A stretch of DNA of 64,000 nucleotides, from positions 1-64,000 of the forward strand of contig JAJDCR010000157.1 in the NCBI GenBank assembly GCA_029260735.1. The letters run 5' to 3'. The position numbers and the translations under genes are program-made. The notes under the pieces were generated by a model. That model did no database searches. It was not told the DNA's origin and worked only from the letters and a program-made list of their open reading frames with translations. Below, one piece after another: positions 62,110 through 64,000 of this stretch (positions are counted from its first letter, which is position 1; the number at the start of each line of letters is the position of its first letter). The DNA comes from Planctomycetota bacterium (lineage in GTDB: Bacteria; Planctomycetota; Uabimicrobiia; Uabimicrobiales; Uabimicrobiaceae).

Positions 62110-63348
62110 TTACTCTTGAAGGGAAAACTCCAGATTTTTATAAACTAACTTTTCAAATTCTTGGTACGTATTTATACAGTGTAAGTCTTGAAAAGGGTGT
62201 ATTTGCATTAAAAGAACGGCCGCAATTTTTTTGTGGGGATCTACCCAAAAGTAAGTGTTAGAGTAACCACACCAACTATAGCTACCTGGTGAACGAAGGT
62301 TATCTTTTTTTTCATCAGCTACTTTGATTTGAAACCCTAGGCCAAATTTATCTTTTCCTGCTCTCATAGGAAAAGGATATACTTTTTTTGTCCTACTCTG
62401 TTTTTCGATCACTAATTTCCCAATTTGATTTTGGGTCATTAACTCAACCGATTTTTTTTCTAGTATTTTTTTTTCATGGAAACTTCCTTGGCCGAGAAGC
62501 ATTTGTAAAAAAGTAACATAGTCCTTTGCCGTAGAATGTAGCCCACCATCTCCTGTGGCAACTTTTTCTTTTTTTGCTCTCATATTTTGGCGCTCCACTA
62601 ATTTACCTCGTTTTCTCTGATGGTGAGTGATGAGGCGATTGTATTTTTCTTTAGGAATGACGTAGAAAGTATCTTTCATTCCTAAAGGGGAGAATATTTC
62701 TCTTTTATAAAAATTGGGAAGAGTATCATCCGTTACTTTTTCAATAAGATCTCCTAAAACCTTTGTACTTACTCCATAGGTCCATTTATCTCCCGGTTCA
62801 TGAACTAAGGGTAAATCTTCAAAAGGTTTTCCCAGTTTTTGGCTGAGATATTTTACTTTGTAATTGGAAAAGGAGTATCCTAGTCCAGATGTGTGGGCAA
62901 GTAGATGGCGGAGGGTCATTTCTTTTTGAGCTATCGTACTGACATAGCTTAGATCCTTGTTTAAATTTCTAATTACTTTTTTTTCTTTAAAAGAGGGAAT
63001 ATATTTAGAGACATGGTCGTCTAGTTTAAATTTTCCCGATTGACAAAGTATCATAACGGCTACGGAAGTAATTGGTTTTGTCATAGAGGCTAGAGCAAAT
63101 ATGGCATCCTTGGGCATGGGAATATTTTGAGCTACGTTTAATTTTCCAAATGCTTGGTGATACAATATTTCATTCTCATTAGCGACAATAGCCACTAAGC
63201 CTGGTATTTTTATTTGAGTAGCTTTCTCAAATAGTTGAGTAATTTTTGTTTGGCCATGGAGAGAAAGTTTGGGCGAGCAATATTCTTCTTTTTTTACTTC
63301 ACAACTACAAAAAAGCAGAGTAGCTATGGTTAGCAATAAGTACCTCAT
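62110..63348 (-). CDS. Beta-lactamase-fold serine hydrolase lipoprotein
   Basis: A 412-aa class C beta-lactamase/DD-peptidase-like hydrolase. The N-terminus (YLLLTIATLLFCSC) is a lipoprotein signal with Cys16 as likely lipid site, placing the enzyme in the periplasm. The nucleophile motif SMTK is Ser88 to Lys91; the second motif is Tyr191 in TYGVS, lacking the Asn of YxN; the third region is SYSWCGYSNTYFWVDP near 357, where esterase-type members have GGxGG instead of KTG. The pattern favours an esterase or peptidase over a true antibiotic beta-lactamase. AGGAAAGG lies before the start, and the gene follows the thioesterase by 21 bases, so they form one operon. It might process or inactivate the product in the periplasm, as beta-lactamase-like ClbP does for precolibactin, but no such substrate is shown. 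Confidence 0.85.
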   Translation of the reverse strand: MRYLLLTIATLLFCSCEVKKEEYCSPKLSLHGQTKITQLFEKATQIKIPGLVAIVANENEILYHQAFGKLNVAQNIPMPKDAIFALASMTKPITSVAVMILCQSGKFKLDDHVSKYIPSFKEKKVIRNLNKDLSYVSTIAQKEMTLRHLLAHTSGLGYSFSNYKVKYLSQKLGKPFEDLPLVHEPGDKWTYGVSTKVLGDLIEKVTDDTLPNFYKREIFSPLGMKDTFYVIPKEKYNRLITHHQRKRGKLVERQNMRAKKEKVATGDGGLHSTAKDYVTFLQMLLGQGSFHEKKILEKKSVELMTQNQIGKLVIEKQSRTKKVYPFPMRAGKDKFGLGFQIKVADEKKDNLRSPGSYSWCGYSNTYFWVDPHKKIAAVLLMQIHPFQDLHCINTYQEFEKLVYKNLEFSLQE

Positions 63349-63369
63349 AAGAACCTTTCCTGATCAAAT

Positions 63370-64000
63370 TTAATCTCGTAAACATGCTTCTATAGTTTTT
63401 GCTAAAACTTCTCCATGCTCAGTGATACAAGTTAAGTGATCTCCTGGAATTCTTTTTGTTATAAGAATTGGAGAAAGATTTTGCCAATTTTTTTGCTCTA
63501 GTATATGCTTTTCTGAATCAGAAAAAATCAATGCTAAGGGAGACTGGATAGGCTTGGGAAAATAGCTTGCGATAATTCTGCCGTAAATATGTGTTAGGTA
63601 AACTTGACGTTCATGGAAGTTGAGGTCAGACTTCTTTTCCAAATGCAAAAAGTGCTGCGCTCTTCTTATACTTATAGCACTATTTTCTTGATTTAGCTTT
63701 AAGCCCAAAGAATAGTAGATATTTTGTTTTTCAAGTTCACTTAAGCCTCGGATATAAGAGTAGATAGAAACTAAATGGTAGAGCCATTTTGGTTTATCCA
63801 CCATCGGCAGATCCACTAAAACGACTTGAGCGACGGTGCTGTTTTTTTCTAAGATTCGGGCAACCTCAAAGGCCACACTTGCTCCGTTGCAAAATCCTCC
63901 TACATAGTAAGGGCCTTCTTCTTGAATTTCCTGAAGAGCAGAAACATAGTTTTGCGCCATCTCGGAGATTGTATATGGTGCTTTCATGTCGCCTAAGAAA
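63370..64000 (-). CDS. Thioesterase domain with cysteine nucleophile, partial at window edge
   Basis: An alpha/beta-hydrolase thioesterase, C-terminal part only. The frame stays open through 64000; the ATG at 63987 is internal, because residues before the nucleophile that should form the first strands lie outside the window. The elbow reads GGFCNGAS, putting Cys (codon 63889-63891) where most thioesterases have Ser. The catalytic His is in GDHLTC near the end. Cys-type thioesterases are known in ObiF and SulM, where they form beta-lactones, and GxCxG elbows occur in other NRPS/PKS-linked thioesterases. It may be the tail of a PKS or NRPS protein or a free enzyme. With the assembly line otherwise lacking a thioesterase, this is the best candidate for hydrolysis, macrocyclisation or editing. 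Confidence 0.82.
   Translation of the reverse strand, partial: FLGDMKAPYTISEMAQNYVSALQEIQEEGPYYVGGFCNGASVAFEVARILEKNSTVAQVVLVDLPMVDKPKWLYHLVSIYSYIRGLSELEKQNIYYSLGLKLNQENSAISIRRAQHFLHLEKKSDLNFHERQVYLTHIYGRIIASYFPKPIQSPLALIFSDSEKHILEQKNWQNLSPILITKRIPGDHLTCITEHGEVLAKTIEACLRD

Noticed and set aside
62110..63348. True antibiotic-inactivating beta-lactamase
   Set aside because: The second motif lacks the Asn of YxN and no KTG is present. The pattern fits esterase/peptidase members of the fold better.
1..64000. CRISPR array, tRNA, rRNA or insertion sequence
   Set aside because: No spaced direct-repeat array, cloverleaf, rRNA core sequence or transposase motif was seen. The tandem arrays found are coding linkers without spacers.

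Overview
The window is dominated by a trans-acyltransferase (trans-AT) type I polyketide synthase (PKS) locus in a low-G+C, Gram-negative bacterium. Gram-negative is inferred from an RND efflux pair and two lipoprotein signal peptides. Base composition is AT-rich by eye, with very AT-rich intergenic DNA, and the proteins are rich in Lys, Glu and Ser. No marker gene fixes the phylum. No tRNA, rRNA, CRISPR array, transposase or phage gene was seen.

Layout. (1) 1-1462: a Phd/VapC-type toxin-antitoxin pair flanked by two copies of a roughly 100-bp imperfect repeat. (2) 1463-48285, minus strand: a four-gene PKS operon read from 48285 down. It encodes a 4793-aa PKS (four KS modules plus a fused carbamoyltransferase), a 9825-aa PKS (eight KS modules, then sulfotransferase and condensation domains), a 313-aa DUF6208-like protein, and a 645-aa ketoreductase protein ending in an ACP fold without its serine. 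(3) 48679-52943, plus strand, divergent: a periplasmic adaptor lipoprotein and RND permease, probably the exporter. (4) 53298-57356, plus strand: a third PKS protein, DH-KR-ACP-KS, that begins and ends inside modules. (5) 57468-64000, minus strand: two UbiB/ABC1 kinase-like proteins (the second with a broken catalytic motif), two small conserved proteins, a beta-lactamase-fold lipoprotein hydrolase, and the C-terminal part of a thioesterase cut by the window edge.

How it works together. No AT domain is present in any PKS protein, so malonyl units must come from a trans-acting AT encoded elsewhere. The modules use KR, DH and C-methyltransferase domains plus unusual in-cis tandem crotonase (ECH) domains. 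These, with tryptophan-flagged ACPs, predict up to five beta-branching positions. The HMG-CoA-synthase-type enzyme, donor ACP and decarboxylating KS needed for beta-branching are not in the window. The predicted product is a beta-branched, partly alpha-methylated polyketide, carbamoylated and possibly sulfated near its end, and released by a terminal condensation domain or by the thioesterase. The cluster clearly continues past 64000: the 1352-aa protein needs an upstream KS partner, and the thioesterase is truncated there.

The most unusual points are the terminal ACP-sulfotransferase-condensation order, the in-cis double and triple ECH blocks, two matching scars of deleted DH domains, two serine-less ACPs at protein ends, and a single 29.5-kb gene predicted to encode a protein of about 1.1 MDa.
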